DNA from: Hippophae tibetana
Taxonomy: Eukaryota; Streptophyta; Magnoliopsida; Rosales; Elaeagnaceae
Length of the DNA stretch: 64,000 bases
Reading direction: 5' to 3'
NCBI GenBank assembly: GCA_037013495.1
Contig: CM072811.1
Location: 25,298,159 to 25,362,158, forward strand
Both the position numbers and the translations under genes were made by a program. Positions 47,801-57,641 of this stretch are shown one piece after another. The notes below the pieces were generated by a model. That model did no database searches and was not told the origin of the DNA. It saw only the letters and a list, made by a program, of their open reading frames with translations. Within the stretch, counting starts at the first letter, position 1, and each line of letters begins with the position of its first letter.

Positions 47801-49150
47801 AGACACATGACAATTCACCTTTTTCTTTAATGTATTTTCCTATTTCTTCAAATTTAAATGCTTTTTTAAAGTCATCTCCTGATAGTCACAATGTTTCTCC
47901 CTTATCTCCTTCTTCGATCTTCATCCTATTTTTCTTCTAGATCTTCTTCTTAAGATTTTTATTTAAACATGTACTCTCAAACACGTGTGTTTGATACTCA
48001 GTCAACATATTTCAATTCACAAATGATATTTGCCATTATGTTTGGCTCTCATACTCCGTGGCATGTACCGAATGGATCAATCTTACAATTGATCTACCTT
48101 TTGTATCAGTTCACATAACTATGTCTACTCAAAATGTACATCTTATGAAAACTTAAGCAAAATATGGAACTTTTAAATCAAAAGCCATAACTGTTATAGT
48201 TACCTTTCCAATCCTTTCAACAATCAAAGAATTTATGTAACATCCTAAGTGTTAATAATAGATGGTTGTATACTGCTAAACTTAAACCTAATAGGTCTCT
48301 TGAAAGATAAAAGAATAGGTTGGTGGCAAAGGGCTTTCTTCAAACTAAAGGGTTAGATTGAAATGAGACATTTAGTTCAGTTGTGAAACCAACAATCATT
48401 AAAGTTATCCTTGTATTGTCAAAATGATGAAAAATAAGGCAATTAGATATGAATAATGCATTTCTTAATGGATATTTAGAAGAATAAATGTATATGTATT
48501 AACTTGAAGGATTTGTGAATGAAGAGGTTCCACATTTTGTATGTAAACTTGAGAAAGCTTTATATAGTTTAAACTAAACCCCTAGAGCATGGTATACCAA
48601 GTTGAGTAGTTTTTTTTAATCTCTACTGGTTTTCAGAGTTCTCAAGCAGACACATCTATGATGGTGTACAATAATGGTATCAAGATGGTAGAGATTCTTA
48701 TCTATATAGATGACACCCTTGTTATTGGTTTTAATAGTAACTTTGTACAAGACATCATTGTCAAGTTGAATGTTGAGTTTACATTGAAAGACTTGTGTGA
48801 GTTGAATTACTTCTTGGGAATTGAAGTAATTAAATCAAAAAGTTATTTTCATTTGAATCAGTAGAAATATATAACTCAATTGTTAGAAAATGATCAATTG
48901 ATAGATGTTAAACCAATTATCACTCTTTTAGCTCACTGTCAAGATATAATGGACAACCCCTAACAAATGCCATGACTTACAAATCTTTTATGGGGCTTTA
49001 CAACATTGTACCTTCACCGAATAAGACATTACTTACTCTGTAAATAAACTTTGTCATACTGATGTTCACTAGAAATCTTTCAAAAGCTTGTTGAGGTACT
49101 TGAAAAGAACTGTTGGCTATGGAGTATTGTTACCAAAGTTTGAAGCTTTA
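44820..49150 (+). pseudogene. Gag-pol pseudogene of copia element (no RNase H)
   Basis: Gag: about 44930-45500 (KLDDKNFLIWHEKIKH; then the open piece 45291-45497). Protease: about 46150-46180, YIDSRVSHHF, with the Gly of the Asp-Ser-Gly triad replaced by Arg. The pre-integrase/integrase start is at about 46660 (VWHQGLGHPHIAIVKK); the integrase end is at 47278-47553 (LRFFGCLYYPY; FDETEFPY). RT: about 48310-48870 (RLVAKGFLQTKGLD; QLDMNNAFLNGYLEE; the box YIDDTLV at about 48703; NYFLGIEV). Several stops and frame shifts interrupt it. RNase H is missing. Not functional. Confidence 0.85.
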
Positions 49151-49157
49151 CCTCTCA

Positions 49158-49401
49158 TGGTCTATGATTTTATGTGACATGCGTGTGTGATGTTCTAAGT
49201 GCTCTGTGAGGTAGCTAGCACTAGATAATCTCTTATTTAGAGTTTGTTACAAAATCAAGTAGATCATGTGTTATATAATATGTTGTGATGATTTTGTTAA
49301 CTATAAAAAAATTGTAATATTTAGTTTCTAGTCTCTTCTTTCTCTTTTTCTCTTATTTTTCCAACATGCTTCTTTCTTCATCTTTAATGTTAAATCCTTT
49401 A
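49158..49401 (+). repeat. 3' LTR, truncated at its 5' side
   Basis: Aligns with 44532-44805, ending 'aaatccttta' where the 5' LTR has 'aaatctttca'. It lacks the U3 start. Confidence 0.7.
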
Positions 49402-52400
49402 AAATATGTGTTTAGATAACCAACTAATCATAGAAAAAAAAAATCATAATGACTTATGCTCATAATATTTATACGTATTCAACATTCAAAATTTCCTAAC
49501 ATATAAATACTAATGGATCCAATATTACAAACATCATAGACAATTCATGGTGAACATTAGTACAAAATTTAAAAAAAATGGATACATATTTATCTTTACT
49601 CAAAAAAGATTATATAAAAGAATAGTAAAAAAAGAAGATAAATTAATTAAAAAAAAAGTAAAATAAAGAAGAATATTATTGAAAAAGAAATAAAATCAAT
49701 GAAAAATTAAAACATAAAAAAGAAAATATGAAAAACAATTGAAAAAAACTATAAAATAGATATTTTTTATTAAAAAAACTTGATAAAAGAAAAGAGGACT
49801 CAAGCACAACATTTGTAGAAATAATAAAAAAAAATACTAAACGACAAAATAGGACTCAATCCTACCACTTCAAGAGAAAGATGCCACGGAAGTGCAATCT
49901 CTTAGCTTTTAGTGTTAATCGACGATATAGTCCTTTTAGCATTCCCTCTAATTGCATTACCCTTACAAATCAATAAATTATGCTCTATTGCATTTTGAAG
50001 AGAGATATGCAAAACTGTTAATTATATGTATTCTCTATAATTTCCCTCACCTTTAAATATTAAGAAACTTTAATATCAATTTTTAAGATTAATAATCATT
50101 AAAAAGTTTTTTTTTTAAATTATGATATTAAAATATTCTTTATCATAAGATATGAAACTAAAATTTACAGCGCATAAATTTCCTATTATTATACACACAC
50201 AAAAATTTATACTATCAGTCAGCTATAATAACAAAAGAAAAACCCAATATTCAGTAATAATAATAATTAAAAAAATCCCACTTAAAGATAATACTTTACT
50301 ATGTATATATAATGTAACTATTTCTCTATTTTAATAAATTATTTTTAACTTAACTTATTTTCGTTTGATTTAAATTTTTTATACTTGTTATTTAAATTTA
50401 AATTTCAACATATGAAAGCATCAAAATCATTAATTTATTAATATCATTTATTATATTTATTTATCTTTAAAATGTGCCCATATATATTAAATATGTCAAA
50501 ATTTATGAAAACTATAAGTTTTCAAATTTCTAAAAGATTAATCGTATATTTTTTATCAATTTTATAACAAAACTTTTGCAACTAGATAATCATTCAACCC
50601 AATTAAACATAAGCCAATACACCATAAATAGCAGCTTCAATTTATATATTGGTTGTAGATGTGGGCTTTATTTCAATGTGTCGATACAAAATAAATATTA
50701 TAATGAGTTTCTAATTAATAAGCTCTTGTATAATACCAACCATCCACATATAATACTATTCATTAATGAGTGGAACGTACAGAGACTCCCTATCTCTTTG
50801 GTGCCATGATATGTATCTCAGTGGTGAGGAGGCCAACTTTTAACTCATTTTATTATTTTCAACCTAGCAAATTAACAAAAGTGCTATAAACTGATGTATA
50901 GTGTAAAGACACATGTTCCTATAAAGCTATGCCTATAAAGTAATGTAAGTTCAAATGCAAATATACATATGTGAATAGGTAAATATATAAACAGTTTGAT
51001 AAAAAAAATTGAACTCAACAACATATATAGATCAATCAAGATACTGCCATGAACACGTGTGTTACATGTGACTAGTGCATGTTATCATTTTTTATTTTGT
51101 TTCTAAAATTTCAAGTTTGAAATGATTTTAAAACAAATTTGTTTTTATGCAATTATTGAAAGAAAAAAAAATCTATTAAGACCCATAAATATATATAAGT
51201 ATTCAAAACCTAACAACTTAAATCATTAAATGATAAATGTTTAACTTATATAAAACATAAAACTAATACTTGTAAGAAAATAATAAATGTATAAAAATAT
51301 AGTTGACTTTCTTTCCATTAACTTAAGTTTTTAAGAGTTGATTTCCAAATAACAAAAATAAATATAATTTAAAAATATATTCAAAATATTTAATGCTCCT
51401 TATAATAAAAAATTAATCTTCCTTTGCTATTTTTTTAAAATCTATCCATACTTTATACTTTCTAACAATATAATCAAAATAATTAAAATAATTTTACTTT
51501 TGTCTAGAAAATAGAGAATTTATTATATGCATTATAAAATAACGAAGCAATTTAAAATATCATGATAAGCTTAAAATAAAATAAAAAATTATTTTAAGAA
51601 GTCTTTATAAGAAATAACACAATTACATTTTTTCCTTAAATTTTTAGAAAATTACAAAATATAACATCCTTAATATTTATAACAATAAAAATAATATCTA
51701 ATAATATTAAACATGATTTAATTAAACGGCGAACTAATTAAAATGTAATAGTAAAATGTATGAGTAAGATATTAAAAATAATATTTTTATAATTACGGTT
51801 ATAAGTTTTAAATATACTATTTTTATTGTTTTTACTAAATTTTAATAACGGCACAAAACTATATTTGGAGTCAGAAAAGTAAAGAAAAATAAATCAACGC
51901 TTCAGCAATATCAAAGGCCATTATACATTTGATTGATTTGCATTCAAGCTTTCAATGGCTGGAAATGTATGTTCAGCAGTTAGCTAGAGTACATGTGCGG
52001 TGGTTTAAATTGCTCACATTTTATTGGCATTTTTGTAATAAACAAATGACAATTTAATTTTTGAAAAAAATAATAACAATAGTATATTTAAAACTTTTAA
52101 TCATAAAAATAATATTTTTATGTTTAACTCGTATATTTTTACTATTAAAAAAATCAAACCTATTATTTTAATTAAATATCGTCTAATTTGGATGTCGTTA
52201 AAATTAAATTATTATTATTTAGATTTATTCAATATTAATTAGAACATGTTCAATATTATTATGTGTTATTTTTATTATTATAATTTTTAAGTATTATTTT
52301 ATATAATTTTTCTAATTTTTTTTATACCACCTAAGGTTACTTACATACATGTGACTGTAACTCAAGACCCAAGTAGATATTTTATATATCTAAGTTTACT

Positions 52401-52660
52401 TCATATCATTTAGCATGGTTGGCAACAAATGATAATAATAAAATTCAAAATTTCAAAATTGTTAGAAGCATTGCATGAAAAAAGAACTAATATGGGGAAG
52501 ATATAAAGATTATTTAATATATAAGACATACACTTCTGAATAGAGAGGGCCCTCCATAATTATATGATACACTGACCATCCAAGTTGAAGTTCATGTAGT
52601 CCATTGGAATAGTTTATGGTATAATTTAAATATTAGCGGTTAGGATTCTAAATAGAGTTT
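49402..52660. other. AT-rich intergenic DNA upstream of the CEP gene
   Basis: Open frames at 50152-50334 and 50576-50809 have no motif and composition like the surrounding DNA, so they are not called. No bounded repeat was recognised. Confidence 0.55.
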
Positions 52661-52670
52661 TTTTGCCACA

Positions 52671-52680
52671 TTATAAATAC
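52671..52680 (+). promoter_or_regulatory. TATA box of the CEP gene
   Basis: 'ttataaatac' lies 135 bp before the start codon. Transcription would begin near 52705, giving a leader of about 110 nt that is CT-rich ('ctcttcatattcttcttcc'), as is common in plant leaders. Confidence 0.65.
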
Positions 52681-52814
52681 CACTGAAGATTAGAACTTCA
52701 TTACCAAGATCGATCAAAGGTGTAGAATTTGCTCAATCTCTTCATATTCTTCTTCCTTTAATTCCTCAATCAAAAATCTACCAAATTCAAACTCATCTTC
52801 TTGTTTCACCAAAA

Positions 52815-53819
52815 ATGAAAAGTACCCAACTAGTATTCAGTTGTGCCCTTTTGCTGACAATAATTGTCTCTAGTGAAATTTCTTCAATTCATGGGAGGCA
52901 ATTAAGGTTAATGTTAAACATTATTCATGATTTGAATATCATGAAGGAAGCTAACAATAGAAGAAAAATCCAGGGTAGTAGTCAACAAGGTATGATCAAC
53001 TTCAACAACGTTAACACTGTTGGAGATAGCAAACAAGGTGGTGTTCAACCAACACCCCCTGCAGATCACAAACTTGGCATGAAGGATTCAAAAGCAGATC
53101 AACATAACATAGATGCATTTCGACCTACGACACCGGGTAATAGCCCTGGAGCTGGACATGCGTTTGAACTAATTACTAGTCCAAACAGCAACGGAAGACA
53201 CTTTGCAACTACTGGAGCACCTACAAATGATTTTCGACCAACTGCCCCTGGTAATAGCCCTGGAGCCGGGCATTCATTTGAAAAAATTAGTACTCCAGAC
53301 GACAACAAGAGACACTTTGTGACATTAGATGATAATGATGCTTTTCGACCAACAAAACCGGGAAATAGTCCTGGAGCTGGACATGCATTTGAACAAATTA
53401 GTACTCCCGACGACAACAAGAGACCCTTTGTGCCATTAGATGATAACGTTGCTTTTCGACCAACAAAACCAGGAAATAGTCCTGGAGCTGGACATGCATT
53501 TGAACAAATTAGTAGTCCCGACGACAATAGACCCTTTGTGCCATTAGATGATAACGTTGCTTTTCGACCAATAAAACCAGGAAATAGTCCTGGAGCTGGA
53601 CATGCATTTGAACAAATTAGTACTCCCGACGACAAGAGACCCTTTGTGCCGTTAGATGATAACGTTGCTTTTCGACCAACAAAACCGGGAAATAGTCCTG
53701 GAGCTGGACATGCATTTGAACAAATTAGTAGTCCAAATGCTTATGATGAGAGAAAATTTGCGACGACAGGAGGTAAAGATAATTATGGACGTTCCACAAC
53801 ATCACCAGGACATATGTAG
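52815..53819 (+). CDS. CEP: CEP (C-terminally encoded peptide) hormone precursor with six peptide domains
   Basis: A 334-residue intronless secreted precursor. Residues 1-27 form a signal peptide (hydrophobic core ALLLTIIVSS; predicted cleavage after SIHG). A variable Gln/Asn-rich region follows (28-98). Six CEP 15-mers occupy residues 101-115, 139-153, 176-190, 213-227, 249-263 and 285-299, all of the form xFRPTxPGNSPGAGH; the fifth has RPI. Spacing is 38, 37, 37, 36 and 36 residues, with linkers rich in Asp and a KRPF/NRPF processing-like site. The C-terminus (GRSTTSPGHM) is a decayed seventh-like tail. In known CEPs the 15-mer is released, its prolines are hydroxylated, and it is perceived by CEPR receptor kinases to control root growth and nitrogen-demand signalling; that role is inferred here. 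The start is the first ATG after the TATA box and gives the signal peptide. Confidence 0.95.
   Translation: MKSTQLVFSCALLLTIIVSSEISSIHGRQLRLMLNIIHDLNIMKEANNRRKIQGSSQQGMINFNNVNTVGDSKQGGVQPTPPADHKLGMKDSKADQHNIDAFRPTTPGNSPGAGHAFELITSPNSNGRHFATTGAPTNDFRPTAPGNSPGAGHSFEKISTPDDNKRHFVTLDDNDAFRPTKPGNSPGAGHAFEQISTPDDNKRPFVPLDDNVAFRPTKPGNSPGAGHAFEQISSPDDNRPFVPLDDNVAFRPIKPGNSPGAGHAFEQISTPDDKRPFVPLDDNVAFRPTKPGNSPGAGHAFEQISSPNAYDERKFATTGGKDNYGRSTTSPGHM
53115..53711 (+). repeat. Six in-frame CEP-domain repeats within the CEP gene
   Basis: Peptide-coding 45-bp cores lie at 53115-53159, 53229-53273, 53340-53384, 53451-53495, 53559-53603 and 53667-53711. Repeats 3-6 are nearly identical at the DNA level, including linkers ('cctggagctggacatgcatt'), while repeats 1-2 differ more. 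Recent tandem duplication or gene conversion is the likely cause. Confidence 0.95.
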
Positions 53820-54230
53820 TATATATATATGTATGACCATGGAGTTGAACATGTGAATGACCAAGTCATTTTTATTCCTAGAAGTAAAGTTTGCATGGAT
53901 TTTCATGTAATATTAATGGTTACATGTTAGTTGCAAGATTGAGTATGCAATTAGATTTATTATGATCATATATAGGTAGATATATCTTTATTTCCCCTAT
54001 TTCCCATGCCTCCTCTCTTTACAAAGAGACTTGGATGTTATATATGTAATTATGCATTTGATGTATTTGTATCTGTACGAGTGTATGTGAACTACTTGTC
54101 ATCTACTATTACTAATATATTGTTGAAATTTATAAAAGCGACATGTTATAATGTAGTATTTGTTACTTGTTATAACTTTAGGAATGTGCAAAAAAATTCG
54201 ATCATTAGATTCATTCGTTAAATGCAGATA
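53820..54230. other. CEP gene 3' flank
   Basis: Probable 3' UTR followed by intergenic DNA. The open frame 54006-54221 has no motif and is not called. No unique poly(A) signal can be fixed. Confidence 0.45.
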
Positions 54231-54545
54231 GGATGACGGATTTCACTACGATTCATCCGATTTGATCGAAATAAATTATATATATATATAATTAATATAT
54301 ATTTATTTGATTTTTTAATGTTTTTTTAAGTCAAATAATTTTATGTTATGATTTATGTAAAATTTTAAATTTTTTATTTAAAAATACAAAAAATAGAGTT
54401 AATTAAATTTATTGATCGGATTAATCGGATTGATCGAATATCATCCGAATAGTTTACGGATCAGATTGACCGGATGTAAAAGATGATCGGATCGGATCAG
54501 ATGAGTATAAAATCAGCGATTTCAATCCGATAAACAACCCTAGTT
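54230..54545. mobile_element. Possible hAT-like MITE
   Basis: The right end, in reverse complement 'tagggttgtttatcggattg', resembles plant hAT MITE ends. The left part ('gcagataggatgacggattt') pairs loosely with it. The interior is rich in 'gatcggat' words in both orientations. No clean target-site duplication was seen. Confidence 0.4.
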
Positions 54546-54549
54546 ATAA

Positions 54550-55565
54550 CATACAATTCATTATAAAGTATACTTAACGAGATAATTAGATGAGTTCTAT
54601 ATATATATGCTTAAAAGTTTACAAAAATTCAGAGGTCGGGCAGTTTTGTTTTTTAATGAGAATCTGAGGCAAAACAATTGAATTTGAAAAGGAAAAGGAA
54701 GGTTTCCATTAGAAGTTTAAAATTACAAAGCTTTTTATTTAAAAACTTAAAAGTATTTCCATTAAAAGAGAGAAACTGTACACAGTGGAGAAAAGAATAC
54801 ATGCTAGCAGGAACTGCCAATAAATCGCTTTTCGCATTAAGTTGACTTGAACAATACCTAAGGGAACAATGGGACTCCTGCGAAATTAAACCTAGTCACT
54901 ATCAGATGTAATTAAAAAGAAGAAGATGTAATTAAATATTATTATTATGTAATCTTATTTCTCAAAGCAAATCTTAAAATAAATAAAAAAATAAAAAATC
55001 ATTATAAAAGTATCATTAACAGTTCAGGTGGTTTAGATTAAAAAACAAAATTGAGAGTCAACAAAATTAGATTATATTGACCTTTCAAGTTATGGTATCA
55101 GTATATTGGTATATATGTATTTTTTTTTTCTTTCCAAAATGTATAATTGGGGTGTTTCGAATATTTAATCTAATAATAAACAGGATTTTTAATTGAAAAA
55201 AACAATAAAGAACGAGTTTTGATTTTCAGAACACTAAATAAATTACATGTATAATGTATAAATTGATGATCCAATAAAAAGAAATTAATGGGGAAATAAA
55301 ACAGATAAATAAATTGTGGCAATTTTGTCACGCTGAAATTTTGTAAGGTTAGCAAAAAAATTATATTCCTTGTAAAAATTAAAAATAAAATTTTTAACGT
55401 TTACTTTTTTATTTTAATATTTAAAAGTAGGTGGTTTATTTATTTTGAGATTGTATATTGTGATAACTTTATATTAGTTAAAAATTGAATATGATTCAAA
55501 ACTTTTTATATAAAGTAACAAAAATAAATTTAATTTAATTTGATCAATTATAATTTAATTTTACT
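54550..55565. other. AT-rich intergenic DNA
   Basis: Nothing supportable. 54640-54910 is slightly less AT-rich but has no open frame or recognised motif. Confidence 0.5.
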
Positions 55566-55569
55566 TAAT

Positions 55570-56010
55570 TATTTATTCAATTTATTCGATCACAATCAAA
55601 GACCAGTTGAATTAGTCAGAGTTTGGTCGACCGATGACTTTAATTGTTAGAGCTGAGTTAAACTCATATTAAATTGAATTGGATAGTTATCTAATTGGTC
55701 GAAGTCTGGTTGATCGGTGATCTTACTCACGGGAGCCAAACTGGATACATTTTGAACTAAATTTGATAGTTGTCAAATTGATCGGATTTTGATTAAATGA
55801 TGAACCAACTCATTTAAATTGAATTGGACATACGTTCATTTAAATTAAATTTTTTCACTAAGAATAAGTTTGGTAAATTAGTGACCCTACACGTCATAAC
55901 AGAGTTTGACACATGTCAAATTAAATTGGATAGTTGTCCAACTAATCGAATTTTGATTGATCCGTGATCATATTGAACACATGACCAATTGATTAAATTT
56001 TAATTGACAT
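55570..56010. repeat. Degenerate internal repeat cluster
   Basis: The words 'aattggatagttgtc', 'aaattgatcgga', 'ggttgatcggtgatc' and 'gattttgattgat' recur at intervals of roughly 100-170 bp, three to four times. It looks like an old tandem repeat or the inside of a MITE; unit borders cannot be set by eye. Confidence 0.5.
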
Positions 56011-56454
56011 ATGACTTCAATTATCGGTTAATATGTATTTGTATAAATGATTACACATATTTTCTCTACATTAATTCATATACTTGATTAAAAAACTGTC
56101 TAACTTTATATTGTAAAATTAGATACATATCTCCATTTTTGTTACATCTAGTTGGACATATGTCAAACTATGTGTTCATTAAAAGTATAATTGAAATGAT
56201 AATTAAATTGTAAATTAAGGTTCAATTTAAAATAAAAATAATAATAGATTGTCATATAAACCTATTTTACTTTATTTTATTGCTATGTTATTACCATTGT
56301 TAGACTATTTAAGATATTCTTACTATTTACAACTATTTGTTATCTTTTATTTAGATCTTAACAACAAGTTTATTTATTAAACGGGGAGGAGTCTACAAAA
56401 GTGCCAATCAAATTAGAATGTTTTGATGCACGAACTAAAGCATGTCACCTACTA

Positions 56455-56720
56455 TGTTTCACAAGGTTTGAAATGTTGATGTTGGTTAAAATATTGAGAT
56501 ATAATTTTACATAAGTGTCAAATATATTGTTATTGTCGACCACAATTCTGAAAAATATCATGAAAATCATGAAAACTCTGTTAAAAATATGAATTTTTTT
56601 TTAAAAACTTTATAAAATATCAAAACGATTAATTATTTATATTTTAACTAATTTTTTTTTTCAATACATGTATTTTTTAATACACATAATGTTTATATTG
56701 ATTAATAAATTAAAATATTA
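56455..56720 (+). repeat. Dispersed repeat, copy B
   Basis: Matches 530-790 in the same orientation (shared 'tttgaaat', 'gttggttaaaatat(t/c)gagatata', 'gaaaactctg/a.taaaaatat', 'aactaattttttt' blocks). Non-coding. Confidence 0.55.
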
Positions 56721-56724
56721 TATA

Positions 56725-57345
56725 ATAATTTTTTTTTGCAAATTATTGTAAAATAGTAATGAAAAAGTTTGATATAATTAAGTAAAATATCTAATTGTAT
56801 TAATTATTATAAATTAGAAAATCTCAGTAGTATGAAAATAAATTTCATTACTATTTTTGATAGTTTTTCAATTTATTTTCAACATTTTACTGACATATAA
56901 ACCATAAGTTTTCGAAATTTTTGAATTTTATAATAATTTAATTAAAAGATATAAATATAAGAATGTATAAAATAATGATATATTTTTAAGGTATTTTTAT
57001 CCTTTTGTTTCACTATAATCATAGCACATGATTCTTGGTTACAGTCTATTGTGTCGTGGAATCTTTCGTCGGATTTGTATTATTGATTGAAGATTGGACT
57101 ATTTTCTTATTCAATATTTTAAGCAGTTTATGTCTATTTATTCCCAAGAAATTAGGATTTAATGAAGAGTTGATTTTTTTTTAAATTTGGTGCCCAGTAC
57201 TGTAATTTAATGTATGTTAAAACCCAAACAATATAAAATGAGGTAACAGTCTATATTTTCTCCAAGTTTTCTTAATATACCACAAGATTTTGTAATAAAT
57301 ATTTAATAGCATGGCAATAGTAATATCTATTAATACATGTTACAT
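56725..57345. other. AT-rich intergenic DNA
   Basis: No gene or bounded repeat recognised. It flanks the insertion of the copia element that follows. Confidence 0.5.
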
Positions 57346-57349
57346 ATTC

Positions 57350-57621
57350 TGAAGAGTATAGAGAGATAAGAAGAAAAAATTATTTAATATTGTATTGGTG
57401 TGACTCAGAATGTACATAAAAAAAATCTATTTATAGGATTGTAAGAAGTTTAGTACAAGTGAAATAGTAGAAGTGTAGTACAAGTATAATACAAGTGAAA
57501 TAGTATAAGTGTAGTACAAGTATAGTACAAGTGAAATAGTGGACGTGTAGTACAAGTGAAATAATACAAGTGTAGTATAAGTGAAGTATAAGTGACTTAT
57601 AATATCAAATATAACTTAACA
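57350..57621 (-). repeat. 3' LTR with expanded internal tandem repeats
   Basis: 272 bp, compared with 196 bp for the 5' LTR. The extra length lies in 57450-57600, where 'tagtacaagtgaaatag' and 'tagtacaagtatag' type units of 14-30 bp are repeated about seven times. Confidence 0.88.
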
Positions 57622-57641
57622 TCCTCCCTCAAACTCAAGGA
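57622..57641 (-). other. Polypurine tract of minus-strand copia element
   Basis: On the coding strand 'ccttgagtttgagggagga' runs into the LTR start TGTTAAG, a purine-rich plus-strand primer. Confidence 0.75.

Larger units (their letters stand above)
44532..49401 (+). mobile_element. Ty1/copia element with deleted RNase H and truncated 3' LTR
   Basis: A repeated block links 44532-44805 with 49158-49401 (LTR parts; shared 'gataatctctt(g/a)tttagag' and 'ttgtaatatttagtttctag'). A primer-binding site TGGTATTAGAG begins at 44806. Coding domains between are in copia order. The sequence passes from the 'RYLKRTVGYGVLL' block after RT straight into LTR sequence at about 49158, so RNase H, the polypurine tract and the beginning of the 3' LTR have been lost in one deletion. 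The element is defective. Confidence 0.82.

Noticed and set aside
50152..50809. Two open frames upstream of the CEP gene
   Set aside because: No motif, AT-rich codons, no supporting context.
53099..53635. 178-codon open frame on the minus strand
   Set aside because: Mirror image of the repetitive CEP gene; the opposite strand of the repeat units happens to lack stops.
53656..53856. 66-codon open frame on the + strand
   Set aside because: Out-of-frame reading of the last CEP repeat.
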